64,000 bases of DNA from Pontibacter korlensis (GTDB taxonomy: Bacteria; Bacteroidota; Bacteroidia; Cytophagales; Hymenobacteraceae): positions 2,756,001 through 2,820,000 of the forward strand of contig NZ_CP009621.1 in assembly GCF_000973725.1 (NCBI RefSeq), given 5' to 3'. Position numbers and translations under genes: made by a program. The notes under the pieces are model-generated. The model was not told where the DNA came from and made no database searches. It saw only the letters and a list, made by a program, of their open reading frames with translations. Positions 53,534 to 62,922 of the stretch are shown piece after piece; positions within the stretch are counted from its first letter, which is position 1; each line of letters begins with the position of its first letter.

Positions 53534-56009
53534 CAGGACCAGGCTTTCCAATCTTCTGCTTTTTATACTTTGCCTTCTCAGCTTCAGTTCCGTCTCTCAA
53601 TCATCCGGAAAAGCTGCCTTAAAATTGTGGTACGATAAGCCTGCCGCAAACTGGAACGAGGCGCTGCCTTTAGGAAATGGGCGGATTGGGGCAATGGTGT
53701 TTGGAACTGCGGAACGAGAGCAACTGCAGCTAAACGAGGAAACAGTCTGGGCTGGCGAGCCGGGTAATAACATAAACGAAGATCTCAATAGCGCTTTACC
53801 TGAAATACGCAGGCTGATCTTTGAGGGCAAGTATAAAGAGGCACAGGAGCTAGCCCTGGAGAAAGTGCCGCGCCAGGCCCCGGCTCACCTCAACTATGGT
53901 ATGCCTTACCAGCCAGTTGGGGATTTATATATCTCTTTTCCCGGTCATGATGCCGCTACAGACTACTATCGTGACCTAGATATTGAACAGGCAATAGCTT
54001 CTGTGTCTTATAAAGTAAATGGAGTAACCTATAAGCGGGAGATATTCTCGTCTTTCCCCGATGAGGTAATTATTATCAAGTTAACAGCCAATAAGCCTAA
54101 AAGCATCAGCTGCACGCTAAGTATGGATAGCCCGCACCAGAAGTATGAGGTAGCAACAAAGCAGAACCAACTGGTGCTAAGCGGCACATCCGGAGATGTA
54201 GATAATAAGAAAGGCAGGGTAAAGTTTCAGGCCCAGGTACAGCCTGTGGTAAAAGGCGGAAAAGTTTCTACTGAGGGTGTCACACTGCAAATCACAGGGG
54301 CTGATGAAGCTACCATCTATGTTTCGATGGCTACCAACTTTAAGAACTACAAAGACCTGAGTGGAAAAGAAGCGGAGAAAGCGGCGCAATTTCTGGCAGC
54401 TGCCACCAAGCGCAAGTATAAAAAAGCGCGTGAGGAACACATCAATGGTTACAAAAATTACTTTGACAGAGTATCGCTGGATTTGGGTATAACAGATGCT
54501 GTGCAAAAGCCAACCGATGAGCGACTGGCAGCCTTTGCTTCAGGTAACGACCCACACCTGGCAGCGCTATACTTTCAATTCGGACGATATTTGCTCATCT
54601 CCAGCTCACAGCCAGGTACACAACCAGCCAACCTGCAAGGCATCTGGAATGATAAGATTGCCCCACCCTGGGACAGCAAGTATACTGTCAACATCAACAC
54701 CGAAATGAATTACTGGCCGGCGGAGGTAACAAACCTGCCAGAGATGCACCAACCGCTCTTCGCCATGCTCAAAGACCTCTCAGAGACGGGCCGGGAGAGC
54801 GCCCGCAAGATGTACAATGCCCGTGGCTGGAACATGCACCACAACACTGACCTCTGGCGCATGACCGGACCAATTGACGGAGCTTTCTACGGTCTATGGC
54901 CGATGGGTGGAGCTTGGTTAACACAGCACATCTGGCAGCACTACCTCTTCACCGGCGATAAAAAGTTTCTGCAGGAAATGTACCCGATATTGAAAGGCGC
55001 AGCACAGTTTTATGCTGATGTGCTGCAGGAGGAGCCGGAAAATAAGTGGCTGGTAGTGGTGCCTTCTATGTCGCCAGAGAACAAGCACCAAAGCGGTGTT
55101 TCCATAGCCGCTGGCACCACCATGGATAATCAACTAGTGTTTGATGTGTTTTCTAACATCATTCATGCATCAGAGGCACTAAACACAGACAAAGCCTTTG
55201 CTGATTCGCTGAAGGTAATGCGCGATAGACTGCCGCCGATGCAGGTAGGACAGCACGGGCAGTTGCAGGAGTGGATGCACGACTGGGACAGAACCGATGA
55301 TAAGCACCGCCACGTGTCCCACCTGTATGGCCTGTACCCGAGCAATCAGATATCACCTTTCAACCACCCTGAGTTATTTGATGCAGCCAGAACTTCTTTG
55401 GTGTACCGGGGCGATAAATCCACTGGCTGGTCTATGGGCTGGAAAGTAAACCTGTGGGCAAGGCTATTGGATGGTAACCGTGCCTATAAACTGATACAGG
55501 ACCAGCTAACGCCAGCCGGAGACGCAGAGAAAGGAGAGGGAGGAGGTACTTACCCGAACCTGTTCGATGCACACCCACCTTTCCAGATAGATGGCAACTT
55601 TGGCTGTACTGCCGGTATAGCCGAAATGCTGATACAAAGCCACGATGGTGCGCTACACTTATTGCCTGCGCTGCCGGATGCTTGGCAAACAGGAGAAGTA
55701 AAGGGCTTGGTAGCCAGAGGTGGCTTTATAGTAGATATGAGCTGGGAAAACGGAAAAGTAAAGACGCTGACGGTACATTCTAAGTTAGGCGGTAACTGCC
55801 GCATCAGAACTTCAGAGCAACTGAAGTTGCTTGGCAAAGGAGAAATTAAAACTGCCACAGGAGCTAATTCAAATCCTTTCTATCAGCAAGCCAACATCAA
55901 GGATCCTATCATCAAAGCAGCAGCCGGTCAGCCTAAAACTAGATCAGGCAAGCAGCTGGTTTTTGATCTGGCGACAACCAGAGGGAAAAGTTATAGAATG
56001 ATATTGTAA
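53529..56009 (+). CDS. Alpha-L-fucosidase-type glycoside hydrolase, GH95
   Basis: A secreted enzyme of about 826 aa. The start at 53529 ('[17 protein letters not shown]') gives a signal peptide; a Met at 53484 adds 15 odd residues. N-terminal beta-sandwich ('[16 protein letters not shown]', '[13 protein letters not shown]'), then the (alpha/alpha)6 barrel with '[14 protein letters not shown]' and 'HHNTDLWRM', and the C-terminal '[19 protein letters not shown]'. GH95 removes alpha-1,2-fucose or alpha-galactose; pectic rhamnogalacturonan II or fucosylated xyloglucan could be the source. Ends block 2; a LacI-type site follows. Confidence 0.93.
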   Translation: MTRTRLSNLLLFILCLLSFSSVSQSSGKAALKLWYDKPAANWNEALPLGNGRIGAMVFGTAEREQLQLNEETVWAGEPGNNINEDLNSALPEIRRLIFEGKYKEAQELALEKVPRQAPAHLNYGMPYQPVGDLYISFPGHDAATDYYRDLDIEQAIASVSYKVNGVTYKREIFSSFPDEVIIIKLTANKPKSISCTLSMDSPHQKYEVATKQNQLVLSGTSGDVDNKKGRVKFQAQVQPVVKGGKVSTEGVTLQITGADEATIYVSMATNFKNYKDLSGKEAEKAAQFLAAATKRKYKKAREEHINGYKNYFDRVSLDLGITDAVQKPTDERLAAFASGNDPHLAALYFQFGRYLLISSSQPGTQPANLQGIWNDKIAPPWDSKYTVNINTEMNYWPAEVTNLPEMHQPLFAMLKDLSETGRESARKMYNARGWNMHHNTDLWRMTGPIDGAFYGLWPMGGAWLTQHIWQHYLFTGDKKFLQEMYPILKGAAQFYADVLQEEPENKWLVVVPSMSPENKHQSGVSIAAGTTMDNQLVFDVFSNIIHASEALNTDKAFADSLKVMRDRLPPMQVGQHGQLQEWMHDWDRTDDKHRHVSHLYGLYPSNQISPFNHPELFDAARTSLVYRGDKSTGWSMGWKVNLWARLLDGNRAYKLIQDQLTPAGDAEKGEGGGTYPNLFDAHPPFQIDGNFGCTAGIAEMLIQSHDGALHLLPALPDAWQTGEVKGLVARGGFIVDMSWENGKVKTLTVHSKLGGNCRIRTSEQLKLLGKGEIKTATGANSNPFYQQANIKDPIIKAAAGQPKTRSGKQLVFDLATTRGKSYRMIL

Positions 56010-56048
56010 TAGTAGGCAGACTCCCTGGAGCATATATTTTTTGTTATA

Positions 56049-56068
56049 CTGCGCAATCGATAGCGCAG
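56049..56068. promoter_or_regulatory. LacI-type operator 4 (before PL1 copy 2)
   Basis: CTGCGCAATCGATAGCGCAG, centred on CG at 56058-56059, an almost perfect palindrome of 20 bases and the most symmetric of the four. It lies 52 bases before the second pectate lyase gene and should control the third block. Confidence 0.68.
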
Positions 56069-56119
56069 TGGCAGAGATGAAGAAGTTTCAGGCTTATGGA
56101 ATAGGAGGAGAGATAAAAA

Positions 56120-57520
56120 ATGAGAAACATTAAAAAAACTGCACTAGGCATCTTTCTGGCTACAGGTTTAGTAGCTTGTTCCGAAAGTTCAGGTTCAGAG
56201 CCTGATCCAGTACCTCAGCCGGAACCTACAAGTACTGTGCGTCCTGATACTAAACCGGAAGGGGAAGCTATTGCCTTTCCGGGAGCTGAAGGGTTTGGCA
56301 AAGCAACTACAGGTGGCAGAGGTGGCAAAGTATACATCATCACCAACTTGAACGATGGCGGGGCGGGTAGTCTTCGTGAAGCCATAAACGCCTTTGGGCC
56401 TAGAACAATTGTGTTTGCCGTATCAGGCACGATAGAACTACAATCGCCACTTACTATCCGAAATAGCGATGTCACCATAGCTGGGCAATCAGCACCGGGA
56501 GATGGTATTTGTGTTCGCAATTACCCTGTCAGGGTTGATGCCAATAATGTGATCGTGCGTTACATGCGCTTTAGGATGGGCGACACAAAGGGCGTGGAAG
56601 GTGATGCCTTAGAAGGCCGAAACAAAAAGAACATTATCATCGACCATTGCTCTATGAGCTGGGCTACCGACGAAGTCGCCTCTTTCTACGACAATGAGAA
56701 CTTTACCATGCAGTGGTGCTTGGTGTCGGAGAGTTTAAATGAATCGGTACATACCAAAGGTGCACATGGCTATGGCGGTATGTGGGGCGGTATGGGGGCT
56801 TCCTTCCACCACAACCTGTTAGCACACCACAATAGCCGTAATCCACGCTTTAATGGTGCTCGCTATCATGGACAGCCAAGCAAGGAGATTGTAGACTTCA
56901 GAAACAATGTGGTATACAACTGGGGCGGTAACAGCACCTATGGCGGAGAAGAAGGCAACCATAATATGGTGAACAACTACTACAAAGCCGGCCCGGCCAC
57001 ATCATCCTCTAAGACCAGCCGCATTGTGAATCCGTCTAGCCCTTACGGTAAGTTCTATCTAACAGGAAACCATGTGGCAGGTAATGCGACTGTTACGGCT
57101 GATAACTGGAACGGTGGTGTGCAAGGAGCTCCTGTTGAAGCGGTAAAGGCGGAACAGGCTTTTACGGCTACGGCTATACCTCAGCAAAGCGCAGCGGAGG
57201 CCTATGAAGAAGTGCTGAGTAAAGTAGGAGCCAGTCTGCACCGCGATGTGGTAGACGAAAGAGTAATTGCTGACGTTCGCGCAGGAACAGGTGCTAGCGG
57301 CAAAAACGGGAACGGCCTTATAGACTCGCAGGAAGAAGTAGGTGGCTGGCCTGAATTGAAGTCAGAAACGGCACCGGTTGATGCAGACAAAGACGGTATC
57401 CCGGATGCTTGGGAAATACAGAACGGCCTCAGTCCAAACGAACCAAAGGATGGTAGCTACTATAAAAAAGGCACGCCCTATACTTACCTGGAAGTGTATC
57501 TCAATAGCTTAGTGGAGTAG
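56120..57520 (+). CDS. Pectate lyase, PL1 family (copy 2)
   Basis: Surface lipoprotein (466 aa, Cys20 in 'GLVACSES') with a Pro-rich linker ('DPVPQPEPTSTVRPD') after the anchor that may hold the enzyme away from the membrane. Beta-helix motifs as in copy 1: 'NLNDGGAGSLREAINAFGPR', 'DHCSMSWATDEVASFYD' and 'HHNSRNPRFNGARYHG' with the basic catalytic segment. It ends with a Ca-binding 'DADKDGIPDAWE' and 'YLEVYLNSLVE'. Most similar to copy 3, so the two are probably a tandem duplication. Confidence 0.92.
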   Translation: MRNIKKTALGIFLATGLVACSESSGSEPDPVPQPEPTSTVRPDTKPEGEAIAFPGAEGFGKATTGGRGGKVYIITNLNDGGAGSLREAINAFGPRTIVFAVSGTIELQSPLTIRNSDVTIAGQSAPGDGICVRNYPVRVDANNVIVRYMRFRMGDTKGVEGDALEGRNKKNIIIDHCSMSWATDEVASFYDNENFTMQWCLVSESLNESVHTKGAHGYGGMWGGMGASFHHNLLAHHNSRNPRFNGARYHGQPSKEIVDFRNNVVYNWGGNSTYGGEEGNHNMVNNYYKAGPATSSSKTSRIVNPSSPYGKFYLTGNHVAGNATVTADNWNGGVQGAPVEAVKAEQAFTATAIPQQSAAEAYEEVLSKVGASLHRDVVDERVIADVRAGTGASGKNGNGLIDSQEEVGGWPELKSETAPVDADKDGIPDAWEIQNGLSPNEPKDGSYYKKGTPYTYLEVYLNSLVE

Positions 57521-57905
57521 GAGACTTCAGTTGCTTTGGTAAGGTATAAGCCTGTAGTTAAAGTTGTTCAGGTGAACCCACTCCTAACCCCTCCGAGGAG
57601 GGAAACCTGTTCAGCCGACGATTACACCCCTCTGACCAACGGTCGCAAGTTTCGACTCTCGTCTCACTTGTCCTCAAGGGGACAGTTGAAGAACAACGGC
57701 TATCAAATCTGAACCCAGTCCTTGGGTTGAGCGTCTCGAGAGGTTCCGGTGCCTGAAAGGCATTGCGACGCAGGAGCAAAGGAAGCGAAAGCAGCGTGAT
57801 ACCCAAGGACGAGGCCTCCCGGCCTGGAGGGCACCACAGCTAGAGGTGAACAATAGCTAAAACGAAAAGCAGAAACAGAAAAGAAACTATCCTAGAGTAG
57901 GAACA
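57521..57905. other. Gene-free structured module between two PL1 genes
   Basis: About 385 GC-richer bases with many palindromes: CCCTCC-GAGGAGGG, TGTCC-TCAAGG-GGACA, AACCC-GGGTT, TGCCT-GAA-AGGCA and CCTCC-GGCCT-GGAGG. GTCCTTGGGT (57718-57727) pairs exactly with ACCCAAGGAC (57801-57810) over about 70 bases. The minus-strand 82-residue frame in it has low-complexity text and does not look like a real protein. It may be a dispersed repeat or a structured RNA. The final 50 bases should include the PL1 copy 3 leader. Confidence 0.45.
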
Positions 57906-59291
57906 ATGAAAAAACAAAGTATACTTTATCTGGCCCTTCTACTAAGCACCTTAACCAACTGCACACAAAAAGAAACTACGACTGTGTCAGCAACACCAGC
58001 CGCACAGCAAAAAGCAATAGCTTTCCCCGGAGCAGAAGGTGCTGGTATGTATACCACAGGTGGCCGTGGCGGTAAAGTATACATAGTTTCTAATCTGAAT
58101 GACAGCGGCCCCGGTAGCTTGCGTGAAGCCATTGAGCAGCAGGGGCCACGCACCATAGTATTTGCTGTTTCGGGTAACATCGATCTGAAGTCACGGCTAA
58201 GTATAAACACAGGTGATGTAACCATGGCAGGACAATCAGCGCCCGGGGATGGTATTTGTATAAAAGGTTATCCCGTTACTGTGGCGGCAGATAACGTAAT
58301 TATCCGTTACCTACGCTTCAGGATGGGCAATGAGCATGATCAGGAGGCAGATGCGCTGAGTGGTAGGCAGCACAAGAACATCATTATTGACCATTGCTCC
58401 ATGAGTTGGTCAGTGGATGAGTGTGCTTCCTTTTACACCAACGAAGACTTTACCATGCAGTGGTGCATCATCTCCGAAAGCCTTAACTCCTCCCTTCATG
58501 CCAAGGGCAAACACGGATATGGCGGTATCTGGGGCGGCACCCGCGTCTCGTTTCACCATAACCTGTTGGCGCACCATAACAGCCGCAACCCACGTTTTTC
58601 AGGATCAAAGTATGAAACCGACGTACCGAGCAGGCAGCTGGACTTCCGGAACAACGTGATCTATAACTGGGGCATGAACAGTGCCTATGGCGGAGAAGAA
58701 GGCGAACATAACATGGTAAATAATTATTACAAGCCAGGGCCAGCAACACCAAAGACCGTTCAGAGCAGGATAGTAAATCCCTCTAAACCCTACGGCAAGT
58801 TTTATGTGGCCGGTAACTACGTAGCCGGAAATGAGAAAGTAAGTCAGGACAACTGGGCGGGCGGTGTGCAATGTGATGACCCGGAGGTGACGCGCAGCAA
58901 TAGTGTTTTTGCCTATGCACCGGTAGCTACACAATCGGCAGAAGAGGCATATAAGTTGGTGCTGACATCGGCAGGGGCTTCGCTTACACGGGATGCCGTG
59001 GATGAGCGGGTGGTGGAAGAGGTGAGGTCAGGCACCGCTACCTTCAAAGGTTCTGTCAGTGGCAGACCCGGTATCATTGATTCGCAGGAAGACGTGGGCG
59101 GCTGGCCGGAGTTAAATTCAAAACCAGCCCCCGAAGATGCCGACAAAGACGGTATGCCAGACAGCTGGGAAATGCAGCACAACCTAAACCCAGGCAGCCC
59201 TACCGATGCTGTCGCACATACGCTTCACGGGCAGTACACCAACTTGGAAATGTACCTGAATAGTCTGGTGGAGCCACAGAAGGCCCAGTAA
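57906..59291 (+). CDS. Pectate lyase, PL1 family (copy 3)
   Basis: Surface lipoprotein (461 aa, Cys19 in 'LTNCTQKE'). Same architecture as copy 2 without the Pro-rich linker: 'NLNDSGPGSLREAIEQQGPR', 'DHCSMSWSVDECASFYT' (where copies 1 and 2 have WATDE) and 'HHNSRNPRFSGSKYE'. The C-terminus has 'DADKDGMPDSWEMQHNLNPG' and 'NLEMYLNSLVEP'. The substitution near the Ca site and at the surface suggests a somewhat different preference. Confidence 0.92.
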   Translation: MKKQSILYLALLLSTLTNCTQKETTTVSATPAAQQKAIAFPGAEGAGMYTTGGRGGKVYIVSNLNDSGPGSLREAIEQQGPRTIVFAVSGNIDLKSRLSINTGDVTMAGQSAPGDGICIKGYPVTVAADNVIIRYLRFRMGNEHDQEADALSGRQHKNIIIDHCSMSWSVDECASFYTNEDFTMQWCIISESLNSSLHAKGKHGYGGIWGGTRVSFHHNLLAHHNSRNPRFSGSKYETDVPSRQLDFRNNVIYNWGMNSAYGGEEGEHNMVNNYYKPGPATPKTVQSRIVNPSKPYGKFYVAGNYVAGNEKVSQDNWAGGVQCDDPEVTRSNSVFAYAPVATQSAEEAYKLVLTSAGASLTRDAVDERVVEEVRSGTATFKGSVSGRPGIIDSQEDVGGWPELNSKPAPEDADKDGMPDSWEMQHNLNPGSPTDAVAHTLHGQYTNLEMYLNSLVEPQKAQ

Positions 59292-59361
59292 ATATCTTTC
59301 TAATCGCCTCTAAGTAGACATTCAGCCAGGGCAGTTCATCATAAAATAGTTAACTTCAAGC

Positions 59362-60588
59362 ATGCGCAATTTTCTTATCAGTGTTACTAGTGCCAAAGTT
59401 CTAAGTCTTAGCCTTGCATTTATTATATCCTGCACCGCCGCGTTTGCACAGCAGGTAAAATCTGATGTGGCTAACTTTTATTCCCTGCTGAACGGCTATT
59501 CTAGTAAAAGCAACGCCAGCTTATCATACTTGTCCAAAGAACCAAAGAACACGGAAAAGTGGAGAAAAAGCGCACGAGCAAAGCTTCACGAGTTACTGGC
59601 CTTTGATCCGGAACCGGCCCCGCTTAATACAAAAGTGCTCAGCACGACGAAGCGAGACGGCTATACCCAACACCTGGTAAGATACAATGTGAATAACCTG
59701 CAGAAAACAGAAGCTTTTTTGCTGGTGCCCGATAATATCACCAAGCCTGCCCCAGCCGTTATCGCGCTACACGACCATGGTGGCTTTTACTTTTACGGAA
59801 AAGAGAAGCATACCTTTACCGATAACCAGCCTCTTATACTTAAAGAGTATATCCAGAACCTGTACGAAGGCAGGCACTATGCCGACGAACTGGCCAGAAG
59901 GGGCTTTGTGGTGCTTTGTCCGGATGCGATATACTTCGGCTCCCAAAAGATAGACCCTGCACAGCTGGTAAATACAAAAGGATACTTTGATAAGGTAGAA
60001 GATGCCGATGAAAGTGAGCGCATCAAGCTCTTTAACAAACAAGTGGCCGGACCCAACGAGGTGGCGATGAATAAGACTATACTTACCTCCGGCACTACCT
60101 GGCTAGGCATCATTGCTCAAAACGACAGAGTGGCGGTAGACTTCCTACTTTCGCGCCCAGAGGTGGACCCGGAACGGATTGGCTGCATTGGGCTTTCGCT
60201 GGGCGGCTTACGCAGCACCTATCTTTTCGGCCTGGACCCAAGAATCAAAACAGGTGTAGTGGCCGCTTTTTCTACAACCTACCAGCATATGCTGCAGCAG
60301 CACGCGCACCACACTTGGATGATGTATGTGCCGCGCCAGTACGAGTTCCTGGACCTGCCAGATGTAGCCTCACTGAATGCACCACGCCCACTAATGGTCA
60401 TGAACTGCAAGCAGGATAAACTTTTTAATTTAGCGGGGATGCAGGCAGCAGAGCAAAAGCTGTCCACTATTTATACTAAAATGAAAGCACCAGAAAAATT
60501 CTCAACCAAATACTATGACGAACCCCACTCCATGACGATCCCGATGCAGGAGGACGCTATTAGTTGGTTAGAGAAGTGGTTGAAGTAG
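59362..60588 (+). CDS. Secreted alpha/beta hydrolase (possible pectin esterase)
   Basis: A 408-aa protein with a signal peptide ending near 'AAFAQQ'. The hydrolase core has the oxyanion strand 'PAPAVIALHDHGGFYFYGKE', nucleophile Ser in 'IGCIGLSLGGLRSTYLFG', acid Asp in 'MVMNCKQDKLFN' and the catalytic His in 'YYDEPHSMTIPM'. It is close to the dienelactone-hydrolase/Abhydrolase_7 group, to which pectin methylesterases of family CE19 belong, but I cannot assign it to that family by sight. Its position among lyases and esterases suggests an ester-removing role on pectin. Confidence 0.8.
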   Translation: MRNFLISVTSAKVLSLSLAFIISCTAAFAQQVKSDVANFYSLLNGYSSKSNASLSYLSKEPKNTEKWRKSARAKLHELLAFDPEPAPLNTKVLSTTKRDGYTQHLVRYNVNNLQKTEAFLLVPDNITKPAPAVIALHDHGGFYFYGKEKHTFTDNQPLILKEYIQNLYEGRHYADELARRGFVVLCPDAIYFGSQKIDPAQLVNTKGYFDKVEDADESERIKLFNKQVAGPNEVAMNKTILTSGTTWLGIIAQNDRVAVDFLLSRPEVDPERIGCIGLSLGGLRSTYLFGLDPRIKTGVVAAFSTTYQHMLQQHAHHTWMMYVPRQYEFLDLPDVASLNAPRPLMVMNCKQDKLFNLAGMQAAEQKLSTIYTKMKAPEKFSTKYYDEPHSMTIPMQEDAISWLEKWLK

Positions 60589-60979
60589 AATGAGGACATA
60601 AGACGCTAGTATCAAGACACAAGACTTTTGCTAATACGACTTCTAAAGCAGCTTTTTTATAAGGGAGTCTTTGTTAAAGGAACTATATGGGCAGGATACC
60701 CTATAAGATACCACTTGCCGATCGAAGGAAAAACTTTCCCAGTTTTTCCAGGAGGTGCCTTTGGAGTTTTTCGGTCCCGCGCGTGCGGGATTGCAAAGCG
60801 ACAGCGGGCAAAGAAAAGCTCTCAGCGCCGAGTAGGAAAACGAGTCCTCGCGGACTTGGAGCGCACTAACAGAAGCTATGAGACTGGCCGCCTGTGGAGC
60901 CGAGATTGCTAAGCTGCTACGGCAGCCTGCTATCAATATTAAATTAGGAAAGAAGCCGAAAGGCTAAATAAACCATACT
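60589..60979. other. Gene-free structured module before the VOC gene
   Basis: About 390 bases with no credible gene; the small frames that cross it have no family features. It is dense with palindromes: TCCCGC-GCGT-GCGGGA, AGTCC-TCGC-GGACT, GCTGC-TAC-GGCAGC and AGCC-GAAA-GGCT. The middle 200 bases are richer in GC than the enzyme genes beside it. Probably a dispersed repeat or structured RNA; function unknown. The final 30 bases hold the leader of the VOC gene. Confidence 0.45.
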
Positions 60980-61402
60980 ATGAAACTAGAACACTTTGCA
61001 TTGAACGTTGAAGACCCGATAGCCATGGCTAAATGGTATGTCGCACACCTGGGGCTGAGAGTAGTAAAGCAGCAAAAGGAAGCTCCTTACATGACCTTCC
61101 TTGCTGACGACAGTGGCCGGGTGATGATAGAGATCTACCGAAACCCAGCTGATGAGGTACCGCCTTACCGAACAATGAATCCACTGCTGGTGCACCTGGC
61201 ATTTGTGTCGGAGAACCCAGCGCAGGATAAAGAGCGGCTAATGAAAGCTGGTGCAAGCCTGGAGTCAGATCAGCAACTGGAAGATGGCTCACATCTTGTC
61301 ATGCTTCGCGACCCTTGGGGCCTATCAATGCAACTATGTAAACGAGGCACGCCAATGCTGGCAGCCAGAGAAGAGGTTAAACAGGAGCCAAGTGTGCATT
61401 AA
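60980..61402 (+). CDS. VOC-superfamily (glyoxalase-like) protein in the pectin locus
   Basis: A cytoplasmic 140-aa protein with two beta-alpha-beta-beta-beta repeats. Probable metal ligands are His5 ('MKLEHFALNV'), Glu in 'RVMIEIYRNP', His in 'LLVHLAFVSEN' and Gln/Glu in 'GLSMQLCKRG'. There is no signal peptide, unlike almost all neighbours. VOC proteins include glyoxalases, epimerases and ring-cleaving dioxygenases. Its place between exported enzymes of the pectin locus, 12 bp before a GH28 gene, suggests a role in handling uronate or keto intermediates inside the cell, but this is inference. Reaction unknown. Confidence 0.75.
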   Translation: MKLEHFALNVEDPIAMAKWYVAHLGLRVVKQQKEAPYMTFLADDSGRVMIEIYRNPADEVPPYRTMNPLLVHLAFVSENPAQDKERLMKAGASLESDQQLEDGSHLVMLRDPWGLSMQLCKRGTPMLAAREEVKQEPSVH

Positions 61403-61413
61403 CTTTCAATCAC

Positions 61414-62868
61414 ATGAAGATACACTCATACATGAAGTTGCTTTGGCTACTCACTACCTTATTGGCTATGGCGGCCTGTAATAAGCAGCCAACAACTACC
61501 AGTGAAGCTAATCTGTCAGCTACTACAGATGCGTGGCAACAGGTAGATACTATACTTGCCCACATCGTGCCGCCCACTTTTCCGGATAAAGATTTCAACA
61601 TAACAGCCTATGGCGCAGTAGGAGATGGTAAAACGCACAACTCCGAAGCAATCCGGAAGGCCATAGAGGCGTGTAACAGTGCAGGCGGTGGCCGAGTGGT
61701 AGTGCCGGCGGGTAACTTCCTGTCGGGCCCCATTTACCTGAAGAGCAACGTGAACCTGCACCTGGAGAAAGGTGCCAAAATTCTCTTTTCTACTAACCCC
61801 AATGATTACCTGCCCCTGGTGCATACCCGCTGGGAAGGCGTTGAACTGATGAATTATTCTCCGCTGATCTATGCCTTTGAAGAAAAGAACATAGCAGTAA
61901 CAGGCGAGGGTACCTTGGATGGACAGGCCAGTGAAACAAACTGGTGGCCATGGAAAGGCAGAGAGAAGTATGGCTGGAAACCTGGCACACCTAACCAGAA
62001 CGATGAAGACAAAAGAGCAGCCCTCTTCGAAATGGCTGAGAACAATGTGCCGGTAAGTGAGCGGAAGTTCGGGGAAGGCTTTTATCTGCGTCCGCAATTT
62101 GTGCAGCCCTACCGGTGCGAAAATGTGCTGATAGAAGGCGTCACCATTGTGAACTCCCCGATGTGGATCCTGAATCCGGTGCTGTGTAATAACGTGACCA
62201 TACAAGGGGTAAGGGTAGAGAGCATGGGGCCAAACTCCGACGGCTGCGATCCAGAGTCATGTAAAAACGTGCTCATCAAAGACTGCTACTTTAACACCGG
62301 CGACGATTGCATTGCTATTAAGTCAGGCAGAAATGCGGATGGCAGAAGAATAAATGTACCAAGCGAGAATATCGTGATACAAGGCTGCACCATGGCAAAC
62401 GGACATGGCGGCGTGGTAATCGGAAGCGAGATATCGGGAGGTGTAAGAAATGTATTTGCAGAGAACTGCACTATGAACAGCCCACTGCTGGATAGGGCGC
62501 TGAGAATTAAGACGAGCTCTATGCGTGGCGGCGTGGTAGAGAATGTATACCTGCGCAACATAGAGGTAGGACAGGTGGCAGAGCAAGTGGTCCGTGTGAA
62601 CATGTTCTATGAAGACTCTGGCCCATTTATGCCTACTGTACGCAATGTGGAAGTTCGTAACATGACGGTACAAAACGGAGGCGATGTAGGCGTGTTGTTA
62701 GAAGGCTATGAGGAGTCTCCGGTACAGAACCTGCGCCTGATCAACGTGAAGATCAACAATGTAAAAGAGCCCTACAAGTTCTCTAATGTGGAGAACATCG
62801 GGTTTGAGAATGTCACTATCAATGGAAAGCAAATCGTACTCCCGGACAGTATTTCACTACAAAATTAA
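61414..62868 (+). CDS. Polygalacturonase-type glycoside hydrolase, GH28 (copy 2)
   Basis: A 484-aa lipoprotein (Cys22 in 'LAMAACNKQ'; a later Met at residue 7 could also start it). Motifs: 'FNITAYGAVGDGKTHNSEAI', 'GPNSDGCDPESCKNVL', 'NTGDDCIAIKSGRNADG', 'GHGGVVIGSEISGG' and 'ALRIKTSSMRGG', giving the three Asp, His and Arg-x-Lys of the family. It starts 12 bp after the VOC gene and is followed by a third methylesterase. Confidence 0.93.
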   Translation: MKIHSYMKLLWLLTTLLAMAACNKQPTTTSEANLSATTDAWQQVDTILAHIVPPTFPDKDFNITAYGAVGDGKTHNSEAIRKAIEACNSAGGGRVVVPAGNFLSGPIYLKSNVNLHLEKGAKILFSTNPNDYLPLVHTRWEGVELMNYSPLIYAFEEKNIAVTGEGTLDGQASETNWWPWKGREKYGWKPGTPNQNDEDKRAALFEMAENNVPVSERKFGEGFYLRPQFVQPYRCENVLIEGVTIVNSPMWILNPVLCNNVTIQGVRVESMGPNSDGCDPESCKNVLIKDCYFNTGDDCIAIKSGRNADGRRINVPSENIVIQGCTMANGHGGVVIGSEISGGVRNVFAENCTMNSPLLDRALRIKTSSMRGGVVENVYLRNIEVGQVAEQVVRVNMFYEDSGPFMPTVRNVEVRNMTVQNGGDVGVLLEGYEESPVQNLRLINVKINNVKEPYKFSNVENIGFENVTINGKQIVLPDSISLQN

Positions 62869-62922
62869 GTCTGTAACCTCTGCCCCTGTGGTTTTACTAA
62901 TCACCCTGAAAAGAATTATGCT

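Noticed and set aside
57558..57806. 82-residue minus-strand frame as a gene
   Set aside because: It lies wholly in a palindromic module, its composition is low-complexity and rich in Arg, Ser and Leu, and it resembles no protein family.
60628..60936. Frames of 94 to 97 residues on both strands before the VOC gene
   Set aside because: They overlap each other in a hairpin-rich module with no start context or family features.
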